Part shown: positions 9,554-17,820 of the stretch, piece by piece
Numbering within the stretch: position 1 is the stretch's first letter
Layout: each line of letters starts with the position of its first letter
Assembly: GCA_001724995.1 (NCBI GenBank)
Contig: MEFD01000013.1
Location: forward strand, 124,001-188,000
Length of the DNA: 64,000 nt
Direction of reading: 5' to 3'
Origin: Rubrivivax sp. SCN 71-131
Lineage (GTDB): Bacteria; Pseudomonadota; Gammaproteobacteria; Burkholderiales; Burkholderiaceae_C
Translations under genes and position numbers: made by a program
The notes under the pieces: generated by a model
What the model was told of the DNA's origin: nothing
What the model saw: only the letters and a program-made list of their open reading frames with translations
Database searches by the model: none

Positions 9554-11215
9554 TCAAAGCCTTTCCTCGTTGCGCATCATCACCGCGCCGGTGGGGCATT
9601 CCTCGACGCACAGGCCGCAGCCCTTGCAGTGGTCGTAGCGCACGGTGTAGCCCGTCTCCGTGCGCTCGATGGCCGCGTCCGGGCAGTAGAAGTAGCAGTT
9701 GTCGCACTGCGTGCAGGTGCCGCAGCTGAAGCAGCGCTGCGACTCCGCCTGCGCCGCCGCGTCGTCGAGCCGGCCCTGCACTTCGGCAAAGCTGCCAAGC
9801 CGCTCGTCGACGCCGCGGATCGGCGCCTCCCGGCGCGGCGCGCGCGGGTAGTAGCTGGTGTTGATCTGCTCGAAGGGAACGGTGGCACCGACCTCGAGAT
9901 TGGGCACGGTTTCGCCGCTCACGTAGGCCGCGATCTCGATCGCCGCCTTCTTGCCCATGCCCACCGCCTCGGTGAAGAAGCGCTGCAGGCTGGCGACGTC
10001 GCCGCCCGCGAAGACGCCCTCGGCGCTGGTGCGAAAGCCGGCGTCGACGCCGATCACCGGGCCGGCGGCGTCCAGCAGGCCGCGCCAGCGTTCGAGGTCG
10101 GTGCCCTGGCCGATCGAGGGCACGACGAGATCGGCGGCCCGCGTGAAGGCGCTGCCCTCGATCGGCGTCACCTTGAACTCGCCGCGCGTGGCGCCGGGCT
10201 CGAAGGCCACGCGCACGCAGTGCAGGACGAGGCCGGTCCCGTTCGGCTCGACGCGCTGCAGCATCGCGCCGCAGACGAAACGCACGTCTTCTTCCACCGC
10301 CTCGTCGACCTCGATGCGCTGCGCGGGCAGCGCGCCTTCGGCCTCCAGCGCGAGCACGCTCACCTCGCGGCCCAGGCGCCGCGCCGTGCGCGCCACGTCC
10401 ATCGCCGCGCTGCCGCCGCCGATGACGACGACGCGCGCGCCCGGCGCGATCGCCTCGCCGGCGTTGGCCGCGGCGAGGAAGTCGGCGCCGTCGACGACCC
10501 AGGGCTGGCCGTAGTCCAGCCCCGGCAAGGGGCGCGAGCGCGTGGCACCGGTGGCCAGGAAGACGGCATCGAACTGCGCGCGCAGCTCGGCCAGCGCCGC
10601 CGCCGACTCGATCATCGCGCCGCGGCGCACCTCCACGCCGAGATCGACGATGCGGCGGACCTCGCCGTCGAGCACGCGCTTGTCGAGCCGGTAGTCGGGG
10701 ATGCCATAGCGCAGCAGCCCGCCCAGTTCGGGCCGCGACTCGAAGAGCGTGACCTGCAGGCCGCGCCGGCGCAGCTGGTAGGCCGCGGACAGGCCGGCCG
10801 GGCCGCCGCCAACGATGGCGATGCGCTTGCGGCGCTCGGTCGCCGGCTTCGGATAGACCCAGCCGGCGGCCAGCGCCGCGTCGCCGACGTGGCGCTCGAG
10901 CGCGCAGATGCTCACCGACTCGTCATGCTGCTGGCGGTTGCAGGCGCTCTCGCAGGGGTGGTGGCAGATGCGCCCGGCGATCGCCGGGAAGGGGTTGTTC
11001 TCGACCAGCAGCTCCCAGGCCCGGCGCAGATTGCCGGCGCGCACTTCGCCGATCCAGCGCGCGATCGTGCCGTTCACCGGGCAGGCGGCCAGGCAGGGCG
11101 CGGCCGTGCTGCGGTACTCCGGCGCGCGCGTGCGCCAGGTGCCGGTGATGCGCGTGCGCGAATTGCGCGTCGTCCAGAGCGAGGCGGAGTCGTTCGATGC
11201 CAGGGGCAAGTTCAT
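9554..11215 (-). CDS. GltD-like NAD(P)/FAD oxidoreductase fused to a C-terminal 2x[4Fe-4S] ferredoxin
   Basis: A 553-aa protein. The N-terminus has the [4Fe-4S] cysteines of glutamate-synthase small subunits (C41, C45, C84, C88, C92). The FAD loop GGGPAG is at residues 136-141, and the NAD(P) loop IGGGSAAMDVARTARRLG follows. The last 60 residues are ferredoxin-like, with CDNCYFYCP and CKGCGLCVEECP. Placed between the gamma and alpha subunits of a 2-oxoacid oxidoreductase, it most likely passes electrons from the TPP enzyme to NAD(P)+, as PadH does for phenylglyoxylate:NAD+ oxidoreductase, with the usual separate delta ferredoxin subunit fused on. Domain calls are firm; the electron route is inferred. 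Confidence 0.88.
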   Translation of the reverse strand: MNLPLASNDSASLWTTRNSRTRITGTWRTRAPEYRSTAAPCLAACPVNGTIARWIGEVRAGNLRRAWELLVENNPFPAIAGRICHHPCESACNRQQHDESVSICALERHVGDAALAAGWVYPKPATERRKRIAIVGGGPAGLSAAYQLRRRGLQVTLFESRPELGGLLRYGIPDYRLDKRVLDGEVRRIVDLGVEVRRGAMIESAAALAELRAQFDAVFLATGATRSRPLPGLDYGQPWVVDGADFLAAANAGEAIAPGARVVVIGGGSAAMDVARTARRLGREVSVLALEAEGALPAQRIEVDEAVEEDVRFVCGAMLQRVEPNGTGLVLHCVRVAFEPGATRGEFKVTPIEGSAFTRAADLVVPSIGQGTDLERWRGLLDAAGPVIGVDAGFRTSAEGVFAGGDVASLQRFFTEAVGMGKKAAIEIAAYVSGETVPNLEVGATVPFEQINTSYYPRAPRREAPIRGVDERLGSFAEVQGRLDDAAAQAESQRCFSCGTCTQCDNCYFYCPDAAIERTETGYTVRYDHCKGCGLCVEECPTGAVMMRNEERL

Positions 11216-11227
11216 GGCGGGGCTTTC

Positions 11228-11794
11228 TCAGGACGCGGCCAGCGCGAGGCCGCCCGCCTGCATCTCGCGCGCGAGGCCGAAGGCGTGGCGGCAGGCGGCG
11301 AGGTTCTGTTCCTTCATTCCGGGCGCGGTCTGCTCGATCACCTCGCACAGGGTGTCCAGGCGCGGCTCGTCCATGAGTGCCGCCAGCGCACCCAGCAGCG
11401 CCGAGTTGACGACCTTGCCGAGGCCGAACTCGAGCGCGATGCGGCGGCCGTCGATCGGCACGAAGCCGAAGTCGCCGAGTGCGGCGAACTCGTCCGCCGC
11501 CTTCGCGCTGTTGACGACGATGCGCGTGCCGCGGTGGGCGCGCTCGAGCAGGTTCGCGTCCAGCAGCGAGGCGTCGAAGCACAGGATGGCGTCGGCGCGC
11601 TCGATGTTGCAGCGCAGGATCACCGGCTCCTCGTCGACGCGGATCGACGAGGCCACCGGCCCGCCGCGGCGCGCGCCGCCGTAGGTGGCGAAGGACTGCA
11701 CGTACTTGCCTTCGGCGAAGAAGGCCTGCGCCAACTGGTTGCCGGCCACCTGGGCACCCTGCCCGCCGCGCCCGACGATGATGATTTCGCGCAT
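11228..11794 (-). CDS. 2-oxoacid:acceptor oxidoreductase gamma subunit
   Basis: A 188-aa gamma subunit starting [20 protein letters not shown], the signature of the PorG/KorC/VorA family, with later [17 protein letters not shown]. It is first in the operon gamma-reductase-alpha-beta. The ATG at 11794 has GGAG about 9 bases upstream; the longer upstream reading frame is not protein-like. It diverges from tpx, and the 287-base gap between them must hold promoters for both. Gamma subunits help hold the complex together and shape the CoA-binding site in this superfamily. Confidence 0.9.
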   Translation of the reverse strand: MREIIIVGRGGQGAQVAGNQLAQAFFAEGKYVQSFATYGGARRGGPVASSIRVDEEPVILRCNIERADAILCFDASLLDANLLERAHRGTRIVVNSAKAADEFAALGDFGFVPIDGRRIALEFGLGKVVNSALLGALAALMDEPRLDTLCEVIEQTAPGMKEQNLAACRHAFGLAREMQAGGLALAAS

Positions 11795-12081
11795 GGAAAC
11801 GGCTCTCCAACACTCGCCCGCAAGGGCTGCGGGCGTGGGGTCCAGGGATGACGGGCAGGGTTCGGGAGCGACGACACCCGAGCCCAAGCTCCAGGCACCC
11901 CACGGGGGGGCGAAGGAGCGGGGCCGATTCTCGACGGCGTGCAGGCGCGACTTCTTTGACCGAGCACAGGCCAAGCGGTGAAAGCCGGGCTTCGACAAGG
12001 GTCACGGGGGCGCAGCGGGCAAGGGGCTGCGCGCGCACCCTAGGATCCCCTTTGCATCCACCACGTCAAAGGAATGAATCC

Positions 12082-12582
12082 ATGTCCAGCGTGACCTTCA
12101 AGGGCAACCCCGTCAACGTCGCCGGCACGCTGCCGGCGGTCGGCAGCCAGGCACCGGCGTTCTCGCTGGTGGCCGGCGACCTCTCGGACAAGACGCTGGC
12201 CGACTTCGCCGGCAAGCGCAAGGTGCTGAACGTCTTCCCGAGCCTCGACACGCCGGTGTGCGCGGCCTCGGTGCGCCACTTCAACCAGGACGCCGCCGGC
12301 CTTGCCGACACCGCGGTGCTGTGCATCTCGGCCGACCTGCCGTTCGCGCAAGGGCGCTTCTGCGGCGCCGAGGGCATCAAGAACGTGACCATGCTCTCGA
12401 CGCTGCGCGGCGCGCGCTTCCTGCGCGACTACGGCGTCGCGATCGACAGCGGCCCGCTCACCGGCCTGGCCGCGCGCGCGGTGTTCGTGCTCGACGCCGA
12501 CGACAAGCTGCTGCACGCGCAACTCGTCCCCGAGATCGCGCAGGAACCCGACTACGCCACCGCCCTGGCCGCGCTGCGCTGA
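12082..12582 (+). CDS. tpx: Thiol peroxidase Tpx
   Basis: A 166-aa atypical 2-Cys peroxiredoxin that reduces H2O2 and alkyl hydroperoxides using thioredoxin. The peroxidatic cysteine is C60 in FPSLDTPVC, and the resolving cysteine is C94 in GRFCGAEG, spaced as in E. coli Tpx (C61/C95). Length and order match the family throughout. AAGGA lies about 9 bases before the ATG; upstream in-frame codons back to 11848 are not coding-like. It diverges from the ferredoxin-type oxidoreductase operon, whose iron-sulfur enzymes are oxygen sensitive, though a functional link is only a guess. Confidence 0.95.
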   Translation: MSSVTFKGNPVNVAGTLPAVGSQAPAFSLVAGDLSDKTLADFAGKRKVLNVFPSLDTPVCAASVRHFNQDAAGLADTAVLCISADLPFAQGRFCGAEGIKNVTMLSTLRGARFLRDYGVAIDSGPLTGLAARAVFVLDADDKLLHAQLVPEIAQEPDYATALAALR

Positions 12583-12626
12583 GGGACGCAGGCCTCGGCG
12601 CGCCGAAGTCGGCGATCATCGCGCCC

Positions 12627-13136
12627 ATGAAAGTCTTCGGCATCGCCGGCCATTCCGGCATGGGCAAGACCACGCTGCTCGAGCGGCTGGTGCCCGAGTT
12701 GCGTGCGCGCGGCCTCGTCGTCTCGCTCATCAAGCACAGCCACAAGACGATCGAGATCGACCGCCCGGGCAAGGACTCCTGGCGCGCGCGGCAGGCCGGC
12801 TGCCAGGAGGTGCTGCTGCTGGGCGAAGACCGCTGGGCGCTGATGCACGAACTGCGCGGCGACACCGAGCCGCCGCTGCCCTACCTGCTGTCGCGCATCC
12901 AGCGCTGCGACCTGGTGCTGGTCGAGGGCTTCAAGAGCGGCGACTTCCCCAAGCTCGAGGTCTGGCGCGAGGCCGAGGGCAAGCCCACGCTGTGGCCGGA
13001 CTGGCCGGGCATCGTCGCGCTCGCGGCCGAGGGCAAGGTACCCGTCGACGTGCCGCGCATGCTGGCGCTGGACGACACGCAGGCGATCGCCGACTGCGTG
13101 CTCGAGTCGGCGGCAGGCGTGGAATCCGTCGGCTGA
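12627..13136 (+). CDS. mobB: Molybdopterin-guanine dinucleotide biosynthesis protein MobB
   Basis: A 169-aa P-loop GTPase family protein. The Walker A is GHSGMGKTT at residues 8-16, followed by LIKHSHKTIEIDRPGKDSWRAR and DLVLVEGFKSGDFPKLEVWR, all standard MobB blocks. MobB assists MobA in adding GMP to molybdopterin for bis-MGD enzymes such as nitrate reductase or formate dehydrogenase. It follows tpx by 44 bases on the same strand and converges with the hydrolase gene on the other strand. No other molybdenum cofactor gene is in the window. A denitrifier with NirS would need it for nitrate reductase, which is a reasonable but unproven link. Confidence 0.93.
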   Translation: MKVFGIAGHSGMGKTTLLERLVPELRARGLVVSLIKHSHKTIEIDRPGKDSWRARQAGCQEVLLLGEDRWALMHELRGDTEPPLPYLLSRIQRCDLVLVEGFKSGDFPKLEVWREAEGKPTLWPDWPGIVALAAEGKVPVDVPRMLALDDTQAIADCVLESAAGVESVG

Positions 13137-13176
13137 AGCCCGCACCTGCAGGCGCGCCCCGTCGGCGCACGCTCGT

Positions 13177-14013
13177 TCAGGCCGCCAGGAAGCGCTCGAC
13201 AAGCGCGTACTGCTCGGGCGTGTTCAGCGCCGGCGCGTGGCCGCAGCCCGGGATGGTGGCGACCACCGCGCGCGGGCCGCGCGTGCGCATGGCCTCGGCG
13301 ACCTCGGGCAACAGCAGGTCGGAGTTCTCGCCGCGCAGGCACAGCACGGGAATGGTGAGCGCATCCCAGGCCGTCCACTGGTCGTAGTCGCGCGGATGGT
13401 GGATGAACTGCTGCACCATCGCCGGGTCGTAGTGCGGCGTCACGCGGCCATCGGGCAGGCGGCGCATCGAGGTCTCGGCGAGCAGCCGCCACATCGCATC
13501 GTCGAGCCGGCCATAGGGTGCGTAGATGCGACGGAAGTACTGCTCGAGCTCCTGCATGGTGGCAAAGGCCGGCGGGCTGCCGGCGTAGCCGCGGATGCGC
13601 TGCACCGCCTCCTCGGCCAGCTCGGGGCCGATGTCGTTGAGCAGCAGCTTGCGGATGCGCCCGCGCAAGTGCCCGGCGGCCGCGCGCAGGCCGATGGCCC
13701 CGCCCATGCTGGTGCCCAGCCACAGGCACTCGCGCACGCCGAGTTGGTCCAGCAGCGACACCGCCAGCCGCTCGTAGAAGGCCAGGCAGTACTCCTCGGC
13801 CGGACGCGGGCTCCATTCGCTCAGCCCGCGTCCGATGGTGTCCGGACAGAGCACGCGAAAGCGCGGCGCCAGGTGCGCGGCGATGTGGTCCATGTCGCGC
13901 CCGGTGCGCGCCAGGCCGTGCCAGGCGACGATCACCTCGCGCTGCTGCGCGCCCCACTCGGTGAAGTGGATCTCGCGGCCCTCGCAGACCAGGTAGCGGG
14001 AACGGGGTTTCAT
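13177..14013 (-). CDS. Alpha/beta hydrolase encoded at the end of the liv operon
   Basis: A 278-aa alpha/beta-hydrolase fold protein without a signal peptide. The catalytic triad is visible: nucleophile S102 in GTSMGG, acid D232 in RGENSDLL and H259 in GCGHAP. HG near residue 32 supplies the oxyanion hole. The start overlaps the livM stop as ATGA, so it is translationally coupled to the branched-chain transporter genes. That suggests it acts on the transported compound or a derivative (ester, amide or lactone), so the transporter may import something other than plain leucine or valine. The exact reaction is unknown. Confidence 0.88.
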   Translation of the reverse strand: MKPRSRYLVCEGREIHFTEWGAQQREVIVAWHGLARTGRDMDHIAAHLAPRFRVLCPDTIGRGLSEWSPRPAEEYCLAFYERLAVSLLDQLGVRECLWLGTSMGGAIGLRAAAGHLRGRIRKLLLNDIGPELAEEAVQRIRGYAGSPPAFATMQELEQYFRRIYAPYGRLDDAMWRLLAETSMRRLPDGRVTPHYDPAMVQQFIHHPRDYDQWTAWDALTIPVLCLRGENSDLLLPEVAEAMRTRGPRAVVATIPGCGHAPALNTPEQYALVERFLAA

Positions 14014-15116
14014 CGCGCGACACCGACCGCGGCGCCGGCGGCACGGCGCGCCAGCGCCCGTGCGCGCAGACGACCGACGATGCCGGTGGGGAAGTAGTAG
14101 ACGGAGAGCACGAACAGCACGCCAAGCCACAGCAGCCAGCGGTCGGGCGAGACGATCTGCGACAGTACGGGCACGCCTTCGAGCGCGCCGGCACCCAGCG
14201 CCAGCAGGTCCTGCAGGTAGTTCTGCGCCAGCACGAACAGCGCCGCCCCGACCGCCGCGCCGTACATCGTCCCCATGCCGCCGATGACGACGATGAGCAG
14301 GATGTCGAGCATGATCTCGAACGACAGCGTCGTGTCCGGCCCGACGTAGCGCAGCCACAGCGCCAGCAGCGCGCCGGCCAGCGTGGCGAAGGCCGCCGAG
14401 AGCACGTTGCTCCAGGTGCGGTAGACGACGGTCGAGTAGCCGATCGCCTCGGCGCGGAAGTCGTTCTCGCGGATCGCCTGCAGCACGCGCCCGAAGGGTG
14501 AATTGACGATGCGCAGCAGGGCCAGGAAGAGCAGCAGCACGGCCGCGAAGAGCAGGTAGTAGGTGAAGATCTTGCCGTCGACGTCGACGCCGAGGAGGGG
14601 GCTCTCGAAGGGCTCGAAGCTGGGCGAGAGCCAGGTCGGGTTGCGGAAGGTCAGCCCGTCCTCGCCGCCGGTGAGCTCCGAGAGCTGCGAGGCCAGGGTC
14701 TGGAAGGCCGCGGCCACGGCCAGCGTGATCATGGCGTAGAAGATCGCCTTCACGCGCAGCGAGAACAGGCCGATGAGCAGCGACAGCAGCAGCGACAGCA
14801 GCAACGCCGCCGCGGTGCCGGCGAGCACCGCTGCCCAGCCCTCGCCCAGGCGCGTGCTCGCGATCGCGATGCCGTAGGCGCCGATGCCGAAGAACATCGT
14901 GTGCGCGAAGCTGACGATGCCGGTGTAGCCCAGCAGCAGGTCGAAGCTGGCGACGAGCAGGATGAAGACCAGCGTCTTGGCCGCCACGCTCAGCGCCTTG
15001 GCCCCCGGGAAGGCAAAGGGCGCGACCGCCAGCGCCACGAGGACGACGACGAGCGCCAGCGCCAGCAGCCGGCTGCGCGGGCGGTCGTGCGAGAGGAGGC
15101 GATCAAGCATGGCCAT
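14010..15116 (-). CDS. livM: Branched-chain amino acid type ABC transporter permease LivM
   Basis: A 368-aa inner-membrane permease of the HAAT family with about ten hydrophobic segments. It has the conserved family blocks SFDLLLGYTGIVSFAHTMFFGIGAYG near the N-terminus and AIRENDFRAEAIGY and IGGMGTMYGAAVGAALF in the second half. It pairs with LivH to form the membrane channel. The ATG at 15116 starts two bases after the livH stop; a second ATG at 15110 has GAGG 6 bases upstream and could be the real start. Its stop overlaps the hydrolase start. The substrate may be a branched-chain amino acid, an amide or an aromatic acid. Confidence 0.93.
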   Translation of the reverse strand: MAMLDRLLSHDRPRSRLLALALVVVLVALAVAPFAFPGAKALSVAAKTLVFILLVASFDLLLGYTGIVSFAHTMFFGIGAYGIAIASTRLGEGWAAVLAGTAAALLLSLLLSLLIGLFSLRVKAIFYAMITLAVAAAFQTLASQLSELTGGEDGLTFRNPTWLSPSFEPFESPLLGVDVDGKIFTYYLLFAAVLLLFLALLRIVNSPFGRVLQAIRENDFRAEAIGYSTVVYRTWSNVLSAAFATLAGALLALWLRYVGPDTTLSFEIMLDILLIVVIGGMGTMYGAAVGAALFVLAQNYLQDLLALGAGALEGVPVLSQIVSPDRWLLWLGVLFVLSVYYFPTGIVGRLRARALARRAAGAAVGVAR

Positions 15117-15118
15117 CC

Positions 15119-16144
15119 TCAGCGGTTCGTGACCGGGTACAAGCCCTGCGGCCGCCACAGCAGGATGGCGACCATCAGCGCGATGTTCGAGAACAGCGCC
15201 ACCTTGGGTGCGAGGAAACCGGTGTAGTTGGCCATCAGGCCCACCAGCAGCGCGCCGATGAAGCAGCCCAGCGTGGAGCCCAGGCCGCCGATGATGATGA
15301 CGATGAAGATGAGGATGTTGACCTGCGCGCCGATCTGCGGCGACACCGCCTGCTGGTACAGACCCCACATCACGCCGCCCATGCCGGCGAGCGCCGAGCC
15401 GGCGACGAAGACGCCGACGAAGAGGCGCCGGATGCGGTAGCCCAGCGACTCGACCATCTCGCGGTCCTGCACGCCGGCGCGGATCAGCAGGCCGACCTTG
15501 GTGCGCGCGAGCGTCCAGGCCAGCAGCGCGAACACCGCCAGGCCGACGATCGCGGCGACGACGCGGTACTTCTCGATCGCCGCGTCGCCGAGGTAGAAGG
15601 CGCCGCGCAGCGGCGCGGGCATCGGCAGCGCGATCTGCAGCGGGCCCCAGACGACCTTGATCAGCTCCTCGCCGACGATCATGCCGCCCATGGTGATGAG
15701 GATCTGCTTCAGGTGCAGGCCATACACCGGGCGCACGATGACGCGCTCGAAGGCCCAGCCGATGGCACCGGCCACCGCCATCGCCACGAGCATCGCCGTG
15801 AAGATCGCCAGCAGCGTCTGCAGCACGCCCTGGTCGGCATAGGCCGCCATGCCGCCCATCACCGTCGTCGCGACGAAGGCCCCGAGCGCGATGAACAGGC
15901 CGTGCCCGAAGTTGAGCACATCCATGAGGCCGAAGATCAGCGTCAGGCCCGAGGCGATGACGAAGATGATGAGCCCCATCGCCAGCCCGGCGAAGGTCAG
16001 CGTGAGCCAGCTGCTGCCGCTGGCGATGGCCGGCAGGGCCGCCGCCATCAGCGCCAGCAGCAACAGCACCGGCTTGCCGTCGAACGCGCTCCTGGGCATG
16101 GCCAGCGGCGCGTCGGCCGACGCCGCGGTGTTCGCGGTATTCAT
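15119..16144 (-). CDS. livH: Branched-chain amino acid type ABC transporter permease LivH
   Basis: A 341-aa membrane protein with about eight to ten hydrophobic helices and the LivH motif SGLTLIFGLMDVLNFGHG near residue 65, plus IIIGGLGSTLGCFIGALLVG toward the C-terminus. It has a longer than usual polar N-terminal tail (about 25 residues) before the first helix. Its ATG overlaps the livF stop as ATGA, so the order livF-livH-livM is tightly coupled. It forms the translocation pore with LivM and is energised by LivF and LivG. Confidence 0.93.
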   Translation of the reverse strand: MNTANTAASADAPLAMPRSAFDGKPVLLLLALMAAALPAIASGSSWLTLTFAGLAMGLIIFVIASGLTLIFGLMDVLNFGHGLFIALGAFVATTVMGGMAAYADQGVLQTLLAIFTAMLVAMAVAGAIGWAFERVIVRPVYGLHLKQILITMGGMIVGEELIKVVWGPLQIALPMPAPLRGAFYLGDAAIEKYRVVAAIVGLAVFALLAWTLARTKVGLLIRAGVQDREMVESLGYRIRRLFVGVFVAGSALAGMGGVMWGLYQQAVSPQIGAQVNILIFIVIIIGGLGSTLGCFIGALLVGLMANYTGFLAPKVALFSNIALMVAILLWRPQGLYPVTNR

Positions 16145-16878
16145 TGGTGCGCTCCCAGGGACAGGCCCAGCAGCCGCTGCTGCAGGGCGACGTCCTCGGC
16201 CAGCTCGGCCATCGCGCCGGCGTGCACGACGCGGCCGTCGTCCATCACCGCCACGGTGTCGCCGAGCGCCTTGGCCATGAGGAAGTTCTGCTCGACGAGC
16301 AGGATGGTCGTCTGCTGCGCCTTCAGTTCGCGCAGCGCGCCGATGAGGTTGCCGATGATGGCCGGCGCCAGCCCCTTGCTCGGCTCGTCGATGAGGATGA
16401 GCGCGCGCGGCTCGCAGATCGCGCGCGCGACGGCGAGCATCTGCTTCTGCCCGCCCGAGAGCTTGCCCGCGGGGTGGAGCCAGAAGGTCCGCAGCGCCGG
16501 AAAGAGGCCGAAGATCCACTGCAGCCGCTGCCGGTCGAGCTCGTCTTCGTGGCGCGCGCCTCGCGCGGCGAGCACCATGTTCTCCTTCACCGTGAGGTCG
16601 CTGAAGATGCCCATGCTCTCGGGCACGTAGGCGATGCCCGAAGCGGCGATCTCCGGCGTCGCGCGATTCGCGATCGGCGCGCCGCGGAAGGCGATCGATC
16701 CCTGTGACGCACCCCACAGGCCCATGATGGTGCGCAGCGTGGTCGTCTTGCCGGCGCCGTTGCGGCCGAGCAGCATCGTCACCTGGCCCTCGGGCACGGC
16801 GAGATCGACGCCGTGCAGGATGTGATAGGCGCCGATGTGCGTGTGCACGCCGCGCAGTTCGAGCAGAGCACCGCTCAC
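16141..16878 (-). CDS. livF: Branched-chain amino acid type ABC transporter ATPase LivF
   Basis: A 245-aa ATP-binding subunit. It has Walker A LGRNGAGKTT, the LivF-type phrase SGIAYVPESMGIFSDLTVKEN, signature KLSGGQKQMLAVARA and Walker B ALILIDEPSKGLAP. The start is GTG (VSGALLELRGV), overlapping the livG stop as GTGA. There is no other credible start because upstream codons belong to livG. It hydrolyses ATP with LivG to drive LivHM. Confidence 0.93.
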   Translation of the reverse strand: MSGALLELRGVHTHIGAYHILHGVDLAVPEGQVTMLLGRNGAGKTTTLRTIMGLWGASQGSIAFRGAPIANRATPEIAASGIAYVPESMGIFSDLTVKENMVLAARGARHEDELDRQRLQWIFGLFPALRTFWLHPAGKLSGGQKQMLAVARAICEPRALILIDEPSKGLAPAIIGNLIGALRELKAQQTTILLVEQNFLMAKALGDTVAVMDDGRVVHAGAMAELAEDVALQQRLLGLSLGAHQ

Positions 16879-17654
16879 GCCGGCTCCTCGGCGGCCATGC
16901 CCAGATAGGCTTGCTGGACGACGGGCGAGGCGATCACCGTGGCCGGCTCGCCGTCGGCGACGAGCTGGCCGTTGTGCAGCACGATGATGCGGTCGGAGAG
17001 CTCGCGCACGACGTCCATCTTGTGCTCGACGAGCAGGATGACGATGTCCTTGCGGCTCTTCAGCGCGCGGATCAGGTCCAGCACCACCGGCACCTCGTCG
17101 ACGCTCATGCCGGCGGTGGGCTCGTCGAACATGTAGACCTTGGGGTCCAGCGCCATCAGCAGCGCCACCTCGAGCTTGCGCTGGTCGCCGTGCGGCAGGC
17201 TGCTGGCGGGCACGCGCGCCTTCTCCGCGAGCCGCACCTGATCGAGGATGCGGTCGGCCTCGGCGATCCAGCCTGCGTGGTCCAGCCACACGCGCAGCAT
17301 GTCGCGCGCGAGGCCCAGCGCGCTGCGCCCGCGCCCGGCCTCGCGCGCCTGGATCGCCAGGCGCACGTTCTCGTGCACGCTCAGGTTCGGGAACAGCTGC
17401 GTGAGCTGGAACGCGCGCCCCAGGCCCCGGTGCGTGCGCTGCGCCGCGGGCAGCGCGGTGATGTCCTGGCCATCCAGCCGCACGCGCCCTTCGCTGGCCG
17501 GCAACTGGCCGGAGATGAGGTTGAAGTAGGTCGTCTTGCCCGCGCCGTTGGGGCCGACGATGGCCGTCAGCGTGCCCGGCTCGAAGCGGCACGAGACGTG
17601 GTCGACGGCGACGTGGCCGCCGAAGCGAATCGTGAGGTCCTGAGTTTCGAGCAT
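16875..17654 (-). CDS. livG: Branched-chain amino acid type ABC transporter ATPase LivG
   Basis: A 259-aa ATP-binding subunit with Walker A IVGPNGAGKTT, the LivG-type phrase GLGRAFQLTQLFPNLSVHENV and the D-loop region KVYMFDEPTAGMSVDEV. The C-terminus VIASPVVQQAYLG is typical of LivG. It begins the GFHM segment, separated from livK by a 166-base gap full of GC-rich stem-loops that may reduce read-through from livK. The signature is SLPHGDQRKLEVALLMA, with SLPHG in place of LSGGQ, a common natural variant in this subfamily. Confidence 0.93.
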   Translation of the reverse strand: MLETQDLTIRFGGHVAVDHVSCRFEPGTLTAIVGPNGAGKTTYFNLISGQLPASEGRVRLDGQDITALPAAQRTHRGLGRAFQLTQLFPNLSVHENVRLAIQAREAGRGRSALGLARDMLRVWLDHAGWIAEADRILDQVRLAEKARVPASSLPHGDQRKLEVALLMALDPKVYMFDEPTAGMSVDEVPVVLDLIRALKSRKDIVILLVEHKMDVVRELSDRIIVLHNGQLVADGEPATVIASPVVQQAYLGMAAEEPA

Positions 17655-17776
17655 GAAGAAGCCGGGAACGCGCGTTTCGTCCCTGTTTCGTCCCTTCGGG
17701 ACCGGTCGCCGCAGGCGACCAGGGGCGATGGGGTTAACGGGCCGAACCCGATCCGGGTTCCCCGGGCGGGTTCGGT

Positions 17777-17813
17777 AGCCCCCTCGGGGGCGGCCGCCAG
17801 GCGGCCGGGGGCT
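17777..17813 (-). terminator. Intercistronic stem-loop between livK and livG
   Basis: A perfect 7-bp inverted repeat (AGCCCCC and GGGGGCT) encloses a second one (GGCCGCC and GCGGCC region) just after the livK stop. There is no run of T after it, so it looks like an attenuator or mRNA-stabilising 3' hairpin rather than a full terminator. Such hairpins often let the binding protein be made in excess over the permease subunits. Other smaller hairpins fill the rest of the 166-base gap. Confidence 0.55.
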
Positions 17814-17820
17814 CAGACGT

